Positions 17,098 to 24,761 of a stretch of DNA of 35,746 bases are shown here, piece after piece. A program made the translations under genes and the position numbers. Under the pieces are notes generated by a model that ran no database searches, was not told the origin of the DNA, and saw nothing but the letters and a program-made list of their open reading frames with translations. The DNA comes from Berkiella sp964502705 (GTDB lineage: Bacteria; Pseudomonadota; Gammaproteobacteria; Berkiellales; Berkiellaceae), in NCBI GenBank assembly GCA_964502705.1, contig CAZCXZ010000024.1, positions 1 to 35,746 of the forward strand, written 5' to 3'. Position 1 is the stretch's first letter, and every line of letters starts with the position of its first letter.

Positions 17098-17570
17098 TGC
17101 AGAAACGGACGATAGAAATCGCCGTTGGGGTTTTCTTTCTGCTAGGGATACTCGCATTCGCCATGTTGGCATTGCAAGTTAGTGGAATTAGTAAAATTTG
17201 CAACCTCAAAGAAGGCTACAAAATAACGGCTGACTTTGAAAATATTGGTGGATTAAAACCCAGAGCACGCGTCACTATCGCAGGTGTCGCCGTTGGTCGG
17301 GTTGTGGCTATTAACTATGATCCTAAAACGTATGTCGCTCGGGTCACCATCTTTATGGATAATAATGTGAATAATATCCCGGATGACACCTCCGCTAGTA
17401 TTTTAACTTCGGGTCTATTAGGTGATAATTACATTGGTTTATCGCCTGGGTTTAGCGATCATTTCTACAAAGAAGGCGATCATATCCCAGTAGAGAACAC
17501 GAGCAAGGCTGTCGTTTTAGAAGAACTGGTGTCAAAATTTTTATCTAGCCAAGCAAGTGGCTTAAAGTAA
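17097..17570 (+). CDS. mlaD: Mla MCE-domain protein MlaD
   Basis: A 157-residue single-MCE protein: an N-terminal membrane anchor (about residues 5-27), then the MCE domain marked by ADFENIGGLKPRARVTIAGV and ILTSGLLGDNYIGLSPG. MlaD forms a hexameric ring on MlaE that passes lipid to or from MlaC. The length is typical for the short proteobacterial MlaD. Confidence 0.94.
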   Translation: MQKRTIEIAVGVFFLLGILAFAMLALQVSGISKICNLKEGYKITADFENIGGLKPRARVTIAGVAVGRVVAINYDPKTYVARVTIFMDNNVNNIPDDTSASILTSGLLGDNYIGLSPGFSDHFYKEGDHIPVENTSKAVVLEELVSKFLSSQASGLK

Positions 17571-17582
17571 AGGCAAAACAAC

Positions 17583-18206
17583 ATGATGCGTTCAACGTTA
17601 CATTCATTCTTTTTACTGATTCTCATGCTAGTTGGTATGAGTGGCGCAGCGTTAGCTGAAGAGCTGCCAGATGTTATGTTGCAGCGCGTAACAAAAGAAA
17701 TGATCAGTGCATTACGCTCTAACGATAGAGTCTTGCAACAAAAACCTGAAAGAATATACGACATCATTGAAACCATTTTAGTGCCACATATCGATTGGAT
17801 TGCGATGTCCAGATGGGTTGTAGGCCGGAATGCTTGGCAAGCTGCTAATGACGATCAAAAGAAACGCTTCGTTGGTCAATTTAAAGAACTCTTGATTCGT
17901 ACTTATGCCAGCACGTTGCGTGCTTATAACAACCAAACCATCGATTACTTGCCAATCCGGGGTGGTGTGCAAGGCAAAGAGCGTGTGCAAGTAGGCAGTC
18001 TGATTAAAGAACCTGGCAGAGAACCTATTCGCGTAAGCTATAGGCTCGTGAAGAAAGGTACCGACTGGCAGGTTTACGATATTAGTATCGAAGGTGTCAG
18101 TCTATTAAAAGGGTTCCAGTCGCAGTTTGCTACTGAAATTCAACAGAATGGCTTAGATAAACTCATCGATCATTTACGTGAGCACAATGAAAAACCTCTT
18201 CAGTGA
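17583..18206 (+). CDS. mlaC: Periplasmic phospholipid-binding protein MlaC
   Basis: A 207-residue Tol-Tol-Ttg2 (MlaC) family protein with a signal peptide (about 1-25, ending AALAEE). Family features are VLVPHIDWIAMSRWVVGRNAW and FKELLIRTYASTL, then the C-terminal DWQVYDISIEGVSLL near residues 160-174. It shuttles phospholipid between MlaD and the outer-membrane MlaA complex (mlaA is not here). The end overlaps mlaB. Confidence 0.93.
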   Translation: MMRSTLHSFFLLILMLVGMSGAALAEELPDVMLQRVTKEMISALRSNDRVLQQKPERIYDIIETILVPHIDWIAMSRWVVGRNAWQAANDDQKKRFVGQFKELLIRTYASTLRAYNNQTIDYLPIRGGVQGKERVQVGSLIKEPGREPIRVSYRLVKKGTDWQVYDISIEGVSLLKGFQSQFATEIQQNGLDKLIDHLREHNEKPLQ

Positions 18207-18507
18207 AAAAGATATTGCAGTGAGCTTTCGCAATAACGAGTTATTGATCAGTGGGCCATTAACCCAAGAAACTGTTTCTGCGGCTTTGGGACTTTGCGAA
18301 GAATTGATCCCAAATGAACAATCCACCACCGTGAATTTTAGCGGTGTCAGTGCTTGTGATAGTGCGAGTCTCGCTTTTGTGACGGCTCTGATGCGAGCAG
18401 GTGTTGCCAAAAAAACCAAGCTCCAATTATCGCATTTGCCTAAAGAAATGCGCCAGTTAGCAACCGTCAGTGGACTAAATGGCTTTTTGCCGTTAACAGA
18501 TAAGTAA
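18187..18507 (+). CDS. mlaB: Mla STAS-domain protein MlaB
   Basis: A 106-residue STAS-domain protein that binds MlaF and supports complex assembly and activity. The STAS core is NFSGVSACDSASLAFVTALM, with the usual D-S pair. I start at ATG 18187; a GTG at 18178 is in frame but adds three unconserved residues. It overlaps the mlaC end by 20 bp, completing the canonical mlaFEDCB set. Confidence 0.88.
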   Translation: MKNLFSEKDIAVSFRNNELLISGPLTQETVSAALGLCEELIPNEQSTTVNFSGVSACDSASLAFVTALMRAGVAKKTKLQLSHLPKEMRQLATVSGLNGFLPLTDK

Positions 18508-18510
18508 AAC

Positions 18511-20352
18511 ATGTACATACTTTATTGTTTACTTCTATGGGTGCTAGTTTACTTTTTGCCTGGCTTAGCATTGTACCCTCGACTTATCTGCTCTCCTTTC
18601 ACTGCTTTTACTATCCCCATTCTCAGCGTAGGTATTATTTACATTGTCACCTCATTGCTGATTGCTACCGGATTATTAATCACGCCGGTGGTGATTGTTT
18701 TGGCCTTGGGTTTTGGCATTGTGGGTATTGTGAGAATGCGCGCAGCAAGCGCACAGAATTGGTTATGGAGCAAAGCGGATGCATTGGTGTATGGCATTCA
18801 TGCCGTCGTGTTATTGCCTTATTTTATTAAGCTGGGGACACACGGCTTTGACAGAGGCGATGAAATTTATAGTTGGAACTTTTGGGCGATTCAGCATTAC
18901 TTCTTAGAGACCATCGATTTCTCACATACGGGCGCACCTTATCCTCAATTATTTCCAAAGCTATTGGCATTTTGTTATCACTTAGTGGGCAATATTGATC
19001 TGCAGTTACCGGTTAAAGCAACGCTCATTATTTTTCCTTGGACGATGTTATGCGCAATTGCAATGGCTTGGCGCGCACGTTTAGGGCAGCTGAATGGCGT
19101 CTATGGGTTAGCCCTTGTGTATGTTTTATGGGGCGTGAATCTTGGTCAATTCTTCGATGATGGTTATGCCGACCCTGTCATGACGAGTGCATTGATTGTT
19201 TCAATGGTTCTATTTTGGCAAAGCCAACAAAAAGCGTTGATGACAAGTTTTCCTGCAAGCTTACAAGTCAGTCCAACATTCTTAGCGGGACTGGCCGTGG
19301 TCTGCGCAACTGTAGCGGCCCATACTAAGCAACCGGCCTTGTTGTATGCCATGTTTTCATTACCGTTATTGTTATGGCAGCATCGTACTTGGCGCTGGCT
19401 TGCTGTGGTTTCTTTGCTCGGTGGCCTTTATTGGGTATTGGGAGAAGGGCGTCAGTTTCACCAGAATAAAGGCGTGATTTGGCTTTCTTTAGCCAACCGA
19501 GATCTGTTTGCGCAGCTGGGTTATTCGATTAATAAATATTTTATTCAACAACCTTTATTATTCTTATTATTTTTTGTTGCATGGTGGACAAGCCGTACCG
19601 ATAAAACGCTGCGACAATTAATCTTATTCTTTATGTTACCCAGTCTTTGTTGCTGGTTCTTATTTGGCGCTTACCAATTACGACTAGGTCAGCACCTTAT
19701 CGCTGGTGCTTTCTTCTTGTTAGCAGCGGGTGGTTTTAAGATTGAATCACGGATCTTTAGTGGTCGATTATGGCGCAGATGGCTTAATTGGTACCAATTA
19801 AAACAAAAACAACTCTTGGTTGCGGTATTAGGTTTAAGTGTTTGTGTGAGTGCGTTGTTGTTTGTGCGCGAAGTCTGGTTGGTTAAAGGTGGTTTAAGCC
19901 TATATGCCGGTGGGCGCCAAAGCTTGCATCGCTATTTTGGTAAAGACACCGATTATGTCTACCACACCATTTATTCTGATCCAGAATTACTATTGTGGGT
20001 TCCATCACGTTATCTTTATGGTCTGTTCTATAAACATACCAAGTTAACAACCCCGGATTACCTCTATTATGGTACCTATAATTACGCAACCTTGATTGAT
20101 GAATTACAACGCAAATTGCCGGATTATGTGTTTACGGTCAGCCAAGACATCATTGATGGCCCCGCTTCCCAGTTGCTGGCAGAAGTGGTGAATCAGTGTC
20201 CACATGCTTTTTCACAAGTCGCTGGACCCTATAATAGATTTAGTTTTGTTACTTACAAAGTGGACAAAAATGCTTTAGTTCGCGATCAATGTTTGTTGGC
20301 AATGGTTGATCAACAACCTTTTGAGTACGCTAAGCTCGCACAAGTAGAATAG
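18511..20352 (+). CDS. Polytopic membrane protein, possible GT-C-type glycosyltransferase
   Basis: A 613-residue protein with about 10-11 hydrophobic segments in the first 460 residues and a soluble C-terminal domain of about 150 residues. After the third segment, a loop holds FDRGDEIYSWNFWA (acidic residues near 114, 117 and 118), followed by aromatic PYPQLFPKLLAF. An acidic motif in the first long extracytoplasmic loop is typical of GT-C fold lipid-phosphate-sugar transferases, so that is the best guess, but I cannot name a family. It starts 3 bp after mlaB and may be cotranscribed with it. A role in envelope glycan modification is inference from fold and neighbours. Confidence 0.6.
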   Translation: MYILYCLLLWVLVYFLPGLALYPRLICSPFTAFTIPILSVGIIYIVTSLLIATGLLITPVVIVLALGFGIVGIVRMRAASAQNWLWSKADALVYGIHAVVLLPYFIKLGTHGFDRGDEIYSWNFWAIQHYFLETIDFSHTGAPYPQLFPKLLAFCYHLVGNIDLQLPVKATLIIFPWTMLCAIAMAWRARLGQLNGVYGLALVYVLWGVNLGQFFDDGYADPVMTSALIVSMVLFWQSQQKALMTSFPASLQVSPTFLAGLAVVCATVAAHTKQPALLYAMFSLPLLLWQHRTWRWLAVVSLLGGLYWVLGEGRQFHQNKGVIWLSLANRDLFAQLGYSINKYFIQQPLLFLLFFVAWWTSRTDKTLRQLILFFMLPSLCCWFLFGAYQLRLGQHLIAGAFFLLAAGGFKIESRIFSGRLWRRWLNWYQLKQKQLLVAVLGLSVCVSALLFVREVWLVKGGLSLYAGGRQSLHRYFGKDTDYVYHTIYSDPELLLWVPSRYLYGLFYKHTKLTTPDYLYYGTYNYATLIDELQRKLPDYVFTVSQDIIDGPASQLLAEVVNQCPHAFSQVAGPYNRFSFVTYKVDKNALVRDQCLLAMVDQQPFEYAKLAQVE

Positions 20353-20415
20353 TTCCTAGAATTCACGTGCCAACTCGGTTAAAATTTGGGGCCAATAAAG
20401 AGTTGAGCCAAACCG

Positions 20416-20658
20416 ATGAATCCAGAAGATATTAAGAAAATGATTCAAAGTAACATGCCAAACTCATCTGTTGATGTAACAGGTGATGGTCGGCATTTTG
20501 AAGCCATTGTGGTGTGTGATTTGTTTGAAGGAATGGGATTACTCGCTAGGCAGCGTGCTGTATATGGTACGCTTGGTGACAACATTCACAATGGCACGAT
20601 TCACGCTTTATCCATTAAAGCCAAAACACCCAGTGAATGGGAAAATGAAAAAAAGTAA
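20416..20658 (+). CDS. ibaG: BolA-family protein IbaG
   Basis: An 80-residue BolA/IbaG protein with HFEAIVVCDLFEGMGLLARQRAVYGTLG and a terminal IHALSIKAKTP. IbaG/BolA proteins work with monothiol glutaredoxins in Fe-S cluster handling and acid or envelope stress. It lies just before murA, as in E. coli (yrbA-murA), which favours IbaG over BolA. Confidence 0.9.
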   Translation: MNPEDIKKMIQSNMPNSSVDVTGDGRHFEAIVVCDLFEGMGLLARQRAVYGTLGDNIHNGTIHALSIKAKTPSEWENEKK

Positions 20659-20670
20659 TACGGAAACCTC

Positions 20671-21933
20671 ATGGATAAACATTTAATCAGCGGGGGAAAC
20701 CCCCTACAAGGCGAAGTCAGAATTTCAGGCGCTAAAAATAGCGTATTACCGATTCTGGCAGGCTGTCTGCTTACCGAAGAATTAGTCACAATTAAAAATG
20801 TACCGCATTTGAATGATGTAACAACCATCATGAAACTGTTAGGGCAAATGGGTGTAAACCTCACCATTTCGGAAGGTTTAACCATCGAAATCGATGCAAG
20901 CCAGGTGAATAATCAAAATGCACCTTATGAGCTAGTGCGAACCATGCGCGCGTCAATTCTCGTATTAGGGCCTTTATTGGCAAAATACGGTAAAGCAACG
21001 GTATCGCTTCCAGGTGGTTGCGCTATTGGTCCACGACCTGTCGATTTTCATGTCGAAGGTTTACGCAAAATGGGCGCCGATATCACAGTTGAAAATGGTT
21101 ACATCCAAGCGTCAGTGAATGGACGTCTCAAAGGTGCAAACCTAAGCTTTGATATTGTTTCTGTCACGGGAACCGAAAATTTAATGATGGCGGCTGTTTT
21201 AGCAAAAGGCACCACCATTATTGATAACGCAGCGCGTGAGCCAGAAGTACAAGATTTAGCCAATTTCCTCATTAACATGGGCGCAAAAATCGAAGGGCAT
21301 GGTACTAGAACCATCGTGATCGAAGGCGTTGAAAGTTTATCCGGCGGCACTTATACGGTATTACCTGATCGTGTAGAAACCGGTACTTTTCTTGTGGCAG
21401 CAGCGATGACTGGCGGTAAAATTGTCACCAAAGCCACACGTGGTGCATTGTTACAATCCGTACTCGATAAACTCCAAGAAGCAGGTGCACATATTGCAAC
21501 TGGCGATGATTGGATCAGTCTTGATATGCGAGGTAATCGTCCACGAGCGGTTGATATTTGCACGGAACCTTTCCCAGGCTTTCCAACCGACATGCAAGCC
21601 CAATTTATGGCTTTGAATAGCATTGCAGAAGGTAAAGGCGTTTTGACTGAAACGGTTTTTGAAAACCGTTTTATGCATGCGCATGAATTGCGTCGTATGG
21701 GTGCAAACATTCAATTAAATGGTAACACCGCGATTATTGAAGGTGTGCCACACTTAACGGCTGCACCTGTCATGGCAACCGACTTGCGTGCATCAGCTAG
21801 TTTGGTTTTGGCAGGGTTAGTCGCAAGAGGCACAACGATCGTTGATAGAATTTATCATATTGATCGTGGCTATGAATGTATTGAAGAGAAGTTGGCGCAA
21901 CTTGGGGCTTCCATTAAGCGCGTTGCCGCTTAA
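20671..21933 (+). CDS. murA: UDP-N-acetylglucosamine 1-carboxyvinyltransferase
   Basis: A 420-residue enolpyruvyl transferase for the first committed step of peptidoglycan synthesis, adding PEP to UDP-GlcNAc. Lys22-Asn23 in ISGAKNSVLPIL and Cys117 in PGGCAIGPRPVD are the catalytic residues (E. coli Cys115), so the fosfomycin-targeted cysteine is kept. FPTDMQAQFMAL lies near residue 308. The length equals that of E. coli MurA within one residue. It ends 13 bp before the second palindromic repeat pair. Confidence 0.96.
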   Translation: MDKHLISGGNPLQGEVRISGAKNSVLPILAGCLLTEELVTIKNVPHLNDVTTIMKLLGQMGVNLTISEGLTIEIDASQVNNQNAPYELVRTMRASILVLGPLLAKYGKATVSLPGGCAIGPRPVDFHVEGLRKMGADITVENGYIQASVNGRLKGANLSFDIVSVTGTENLMMAAVLAKGTTIIDNAAREPEVQDLANFLINMGAKIEGHGTRTIVIEGVESLSGGTYTVLPDRVETGTFLVAAAMTGGKIVTKATRGALLQSVLDKLQEAGAHIATGDDWISLDMRGNRPRAVDICTEPFPGFPTDMQAQFMALNSIAEGKGVLTETVFENRFMHAHELRRMGANIQLNGNTAIIEGVPHLTAAPVMATDLRASASLVLAGLVARGTTIVDRIYHIDRGYECIEEKLAQLGASIKRVAA

Positions 21934-21946
21934 TACTCGTCATTAC

Positions 21947-22017
21947 GTAGGGGCGGACCTCTGTGTCCGCCCGAATGCTTGAAGATTATTAGGGCGGACA
22001 CAGAGGTCCGCCCCTAC
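21947..22017. repeat. Inverted pair of GTAG-headed palindromes (REP/BIME-like)
   Basis: Two identical 26-bp units face each other, 21947-21972 on plus and 21992-22017 on minus, with a 19-bp AT-rich spacer. Each starts GTAG and folds into an 8-bp stem (GGGCGGAC/GTCCGCCC) with a short loop; the pair can also form one 26-bp cruciform. Same architecture as 9587-9638 but with different, still self-complementary, stem bases. Located between murA and the frameshifted hydrolase, it may also end murA transcription. Confidence 0.78.
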
Positions 22018-22028
22018 ATGGATGTTCA

Positions 22029-22686
22029 ATGACACTCATTCTTAATCCTCAAATCTTTCCAGAAAACGATGCGCACATTCTTATTGAAGGTGAAGCAGGG
22101 CAGTTAGAACTCCTTACAACCTCTCCTGACGATCAGTCTACGCAAAATAAGGGTGTTGCCATTATTTGTCACCCGCATCCTTTGCATCAGGGTACTATGA
22201 ACAATAAAGTGGTACATACGTTGTCGAAGGCGTTTCATAACAAAGGCCTTTACACGGTGCGCTTTAATTATCGCGGCGTAGGTAAAAGCGAAGGCTCATA
22301 CGGTGATTCGATTGGCGAAGTGGCTGATTTGTTATCGGTATTAAAGTGGGTTGATTCGGTACTTGATAGCCCAGCAATCTATTTAGCCGGTTTTTCCTTT
22401 GGCGCTTTCATTGCAGCAAGAGGCGCTGCTTTACATGATTGCAAACAGCTTTGCACCCGCCGTAACCAATCAACCATATGAAAGCTTATCGAATGTCACT
22501 TGTCCATGGATTGTGGTGCAAGGAGAAAAGGATGAGGTGATCGCGCCTGAAAAGGTTTATCAATGGTTTGAAAAATCACAAAAGCCAAATATGCAATTGA
22601 TTAAATTTGAGCAAACAAGCCATTTCTTTCATGGTAAGCTGATTGAACTACGTGAAGTTATTGAAAAGAATTTTGTCCCATCATGA
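22029..22686 (+). pseudogene. Alpha/beta hydrolase, frameshifted
   Basis: The first frame (22029-22481) gives an alpha/beta hydrolase N-terminus: CHPHPLHQGTMNNKVVHTL, RFNYRGVGKSEGSYG and the nucleophile elbow GFSFG (Ser in G-x-S-x-G). After RGAALHDCKQL it runs off-frame to a stop. The rest of the fold continues one frame over, from about 22452 to 22686: FAPAVTN, CPWIVVQGEKDEVI (acid Asp) and SHFFHGKL (catalytic His). Family members read KQL-x-x-(V/I/F)-A-P-A, so a loss of about 8 bases near 22447-22453 would explain it. All three catalytic residues survive but in two frames. Its end overlaps zapE as ATGA, so upstream translation may normally feed zapE. The start lies 12 bp from the palindromic repeat with only a weak GGA site. 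Confidence 0.8.
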
Positions 22687-23783
22687 AAAAAACGCCCTTG
22701 CATTGGTATGAAGAAAAAATTCAATCAGGCAAGATGATTCCAGACCCCCATCAACGTCAAGTTATTTTGCAATTCGAAAAGTTATTCCATGAGATGTTGG
22801 CGTCACAAAATGTTTTTAATCGTCTTAAAAGCCGTTTTTGCCTTTGGTTAGGGTTGCCACAAAAACCAGTAAAAGGCATCTATTTGTGGGGTAGTGTTGG
22901 TCGTGGTAAAACCGCAATCATGGATATGTTTTTCCATCTGTTGCCTTTTCGCCACAAAGAACGTTTGCATTTTCATCGTTTTATGCAGCATGTTCATCAA
23001 AAGCTGGCCTTGTTCCAGGGAGCTAGTGAACCGCTATATCTAGTCGCAAAATCATTCAAAGCGCGCACCTCTATTATCTGTTTTGATGAATTTTATGTCA
23101 CCGATATTGCTGACGCTATGATTTTGTCTGAGCTATTTCGACATTTATTTGCGATGGGTGTTACGTTGGTTGCAACCAGCAATATCTTACCTGAAGACTT
23201 GTATCCGAATGGTTTGCAACGTGAAAAATTTTTGCCGACCATTGCGTTGATCAAGCAATATACTGAAGTAATATCGATGGATGGCGCTACTGATTATCGC
23301 ATGCAATATTTGGCAAATGCGCAACTTTATCAATTTCCCTTAGACGAAAAATCCGAACAAAACTTAATGGCGCATTTTTTAGGGTTGGCTCAAGATGAAG
23401 GCGTTCCTAACAAATCATTATTGATTATGGATAGAAGTATCCCAACCAAATGGCTTGCTGAAAATATTGTTTGGTTTGATTTTCAAGCGTTGTGCAAAGG
23501 GGCACGCAGCACTTTAGATTACATACAAATTGCGCGAGATTTTAAAACGGTACTCTTAAGTAATGTGACCCAAATGGGAGAAGATAGCGAAGATGTTGCG
23601 CGGCGTTTTATTGCCTTAGTTGATGAATTATATGATCACAAAGTGACCATAATCCTATCTGCTGCAGTACCAATGCAAGAACTTTATCAAGGAACACGTC
23701 ATCGCTTTGATTTTCAAAGAACCATAAGCCGGTTAACTGAGATGCAGTCGATGGACTACTTGCGAAAACGTCATTTACCCTGA
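22683..23783 (+). CDS. zapE: AFG1-family ATPase, cell division protein ZapE
   Basis: A 366-residue AFG1/LACE1-type P-loop ATPase. Walker A is GSVGRGKTAIMDMF near residue 75. Walker B is IICFDEFYVTDIADAMIL near 138. LVATSNILPEDLYPNGLQRE follows near 169, and GARSTLDYIQIA near 276. In E. coli ZapE associates with the Z-ring at the end of division, especially under stress. The start overlaps the stop of the broken hydrolase by 4 bp. Confidence 0.92.
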   Translation: MKKTPLHWYEEKIQSGKMIPDPHQRQVILQFEKLFHEMLASQNVFNRLKSRFCLWLGLPQKPVKGIYLWGSVGRGKTAIMDMFFHLLPFRHKERLHFHRFMQHVHQKLALFQGASEPLYLVAKSFKARTSIICFDEFYVTDIADAMILSELFRHLFAMGVTLVATSNILPEDLYPNGLQREKFLPTIALIKQYTEVISMDGATDYRMQYLANAQLYQFPLDEKSEQNLMAHFLGLAQDEGVPNKSLLIMDRSIPTKWLAENIVWFDFQALCKGARSTLDYIQIARDFKTVLLSNVTQMGEDSEDVARRFIALVDELYDHKVTIILSAAVPMQELYQGTRHRFDFQRTISRLTEMQSMDYLRKRHLP

Positions 23784-23864
23784 TTTCTTCTTGCGTCATG
23801 TTACTTGATGTTTTAGTATCCTTTTTCTATGTTTGTAAAATTTCTAAATTTTAAGAGACCGATT

Positions 23865-24020
23865 ATGAGAGAATTATCAATAATTGAAGTGACTCTACCC
23901 AATGGTGGGGATGCAGTTGAACACAACTGTCATGATCATGAACATGGCCACGATCATGATCATGAAGAAAAGGAAAAGCGTTCCTACGATTTTGACTTTT
24001 CGAGCTGGTTTTTTGCCTAA
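23865..24020 (+). CDS. Double-glycine-leader peptide with His/Asp-rich core
   Basis: A 51-residue peptide. The start at 23865 is chosen because residues 1-15 (MRELSIIEVTLPNGG) align without gaps to the leader of the next gene (MRELTLTEIGVISGG) and to class II microcin leaders such as that of microcin V (MRTLTLNELDSVSGG). AAGAG sits about seven bases upstream. The 36-residue core contains CHDHEHGHDHDHEEKEK (residues 22-38), a likely transition-metal-binding stretch, and ends SSWFFA. Such leaders are cleaved after GG by peptidase-containing ABC transporters during export; none is in this window. The next downstream locus is feoAB. Metal binding and export are inferences. The frame is open 12 codons further up, but without a ribosome site. 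Confidence 0.66.
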   Translation: MRELSIIEVTLPNGGDAVEHNCHDHEHGHDHDHEEKEKRSYDFDFSSWFFA

Positions 24021-24052
24021 ATGGTATTGTTGAGTAGTAAAGAGGTATTAAA

Positions 24053-24337
24053 ATGCGTGAACTTACATTAACTGAAATCGGTGTGATTAGTGGTGGTGTG
24101 GAAGCAGAATGCCAAGAAACGTCACTTCGTAGCGAATTCTGGTCTTCATTCATGTATTCATCGGGTTTTGCATCAGGGATTTTTTGGTCGCCTGTTATGC
24201 CATTAATTATGGGAACTGTTTCGTTGGTTGCATTTGTAGGTAATGTTGCAGTCTCAGCCATCACAGGATTGGGGCAGGGTACTGCTTATGCGGCATCCTC
24301 GGCCTATGGATACGTAGCAAACAAGGTTTCCAACTAA
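24053..24337 (+). CDS. Class II microcin-like double-glycine-leader peptide
   Basis: A 94-residue precursor with leader MRELTLTEIGVISGG and a predicted cut after Gly15. The 79-residue core begins VEAECQETS and carries a long hydrophobic Gly/Ala/Val segment (about residues 47-80, including MPLIMGTVSLVAFVGNVAV). It ends with a small polar tail. This resembles pore-forming class II microcins or bacteriocins. AGAGGT lies six bases before ATG. It is 32 bp downstream of the His-rich leader peptide and followed by a strong hairpin, so the two form a compact unit. No immunity gene or exporter is recognised nearby, so a toxin role is unproven. Confidence 0.66.
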   Translation: MRELTLTEIGVISGGVEAECQETSLRSEFWSSFMYSSGFASGIFWSPVMPLIMGTVSLVAFVGNVAVSAITGLGQGTAYAASSAYGYVANKVSN

Positions 24338-24344
24338 ATTTGAT

Positions 24345-24382
24345 AAAGATCCCTTCGTCTCCGACTGAACGAAGGGATCTTT
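24345..24382 (+). terminator. Strong hairpin after the leader-peptide pair
   Basis: A perfect 14-bp stem, 24345-24358 paired with 24369-24382, with a 10-base loop, starts 8 bases after the second peptide gene. The right arm ends in TCTTT and there is no longer U-run, so it may be an imperfect terminator or a stabilising 3' hairpin. It separates the peptides from the Fur-box region of feoAB. Confidence 0.65.
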
Positions 24383-24401
24383 GCCTTGCTGTATTGTAAA
24401 T

Positions 24402-24420
24402 GCAAATAATTATCATTAAT
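24402..24420 (+). promoter_or_regulatory. Fur-box-like operator upstream of feoAB
   Basis: The 19 bases centred on AATAATTATCATTA match the Fur consensus (GATAATGATAATCATTATC) at 13 of 19 positions, including the full ATCATTA half. It lies 42 bases before feoA. Iron-dependent repression of feoAB by Fur is well known in gammaproteobacteria, so the site fits its gene. Confidence 0.6.
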
Positions 24421-24461
24421 ATTAACCATTCATTCATCATTACCCATCAGGGCTAATCATC

Positions 24462-24761
24462 TTGCTAACTTTAAATGCAATTCCAATTGGTCAGTCTGTG
24501 CGGGTATTGGGGTTCCAGCAGCAATCCGCTGGATTTAGGCACAAATTATTGGCGATGGGTTTAACGCCCGGTGTTATTATGACGGTTATCCGTGTAGCAC
24601 CACTAGGCGATCCTATTCAGGTCAAATTACGCGGCTATACCTTAAGTTTGCGTAAAAAAGAATGCCAACAGATACAAGTTGAGGCTATCCATGGTTCGTC
24701 ACAACAATGCGTCGCAACAGATCCCACCTCGCGCAATAGTTGCGCTTGTCGGCAACCCTAA
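24462..24761 (+). CDS. feoA: Ferrous iron transport protein A
   Basis: A 99-residue SH3-like FeoA with IPIGQSVRVLGF, RHKLLAMGLTPGVIMTVIRVAPLGDPIQV and LRGYTLSLRKKEC. It supports FeoB-mediated Fe(II) uptake. The start is TTG at 24462 with AGGG upstream; the nearby ATG is out of frame. The C-terminal 23 residues (Cys/Ser/Gln-rich, ending CACRQP) lie in the overlap with feoB and are longer than in typical FeoA, probably a by-product of that overlap. Confidence 0.88.
   Translation: MLTLNAIPIGQSVRVLGFQQQSAGFRHKLLAMGLTPGVIMTVIRVAPLGDPIQVKLRGYTLSLRKKECQQIQVEAIHGSSQQCVATDPTSRNSCACRQP

Noticed and set aside
24462..24761. Cys-rich FeoA C-terminus as a metal-binding extension
   Set aside because: The Cys/Ser stretch lies wholly in the overlap with the start of feoB, whose P-loop coding constrains those bases, so the residues are more likely a by-product.
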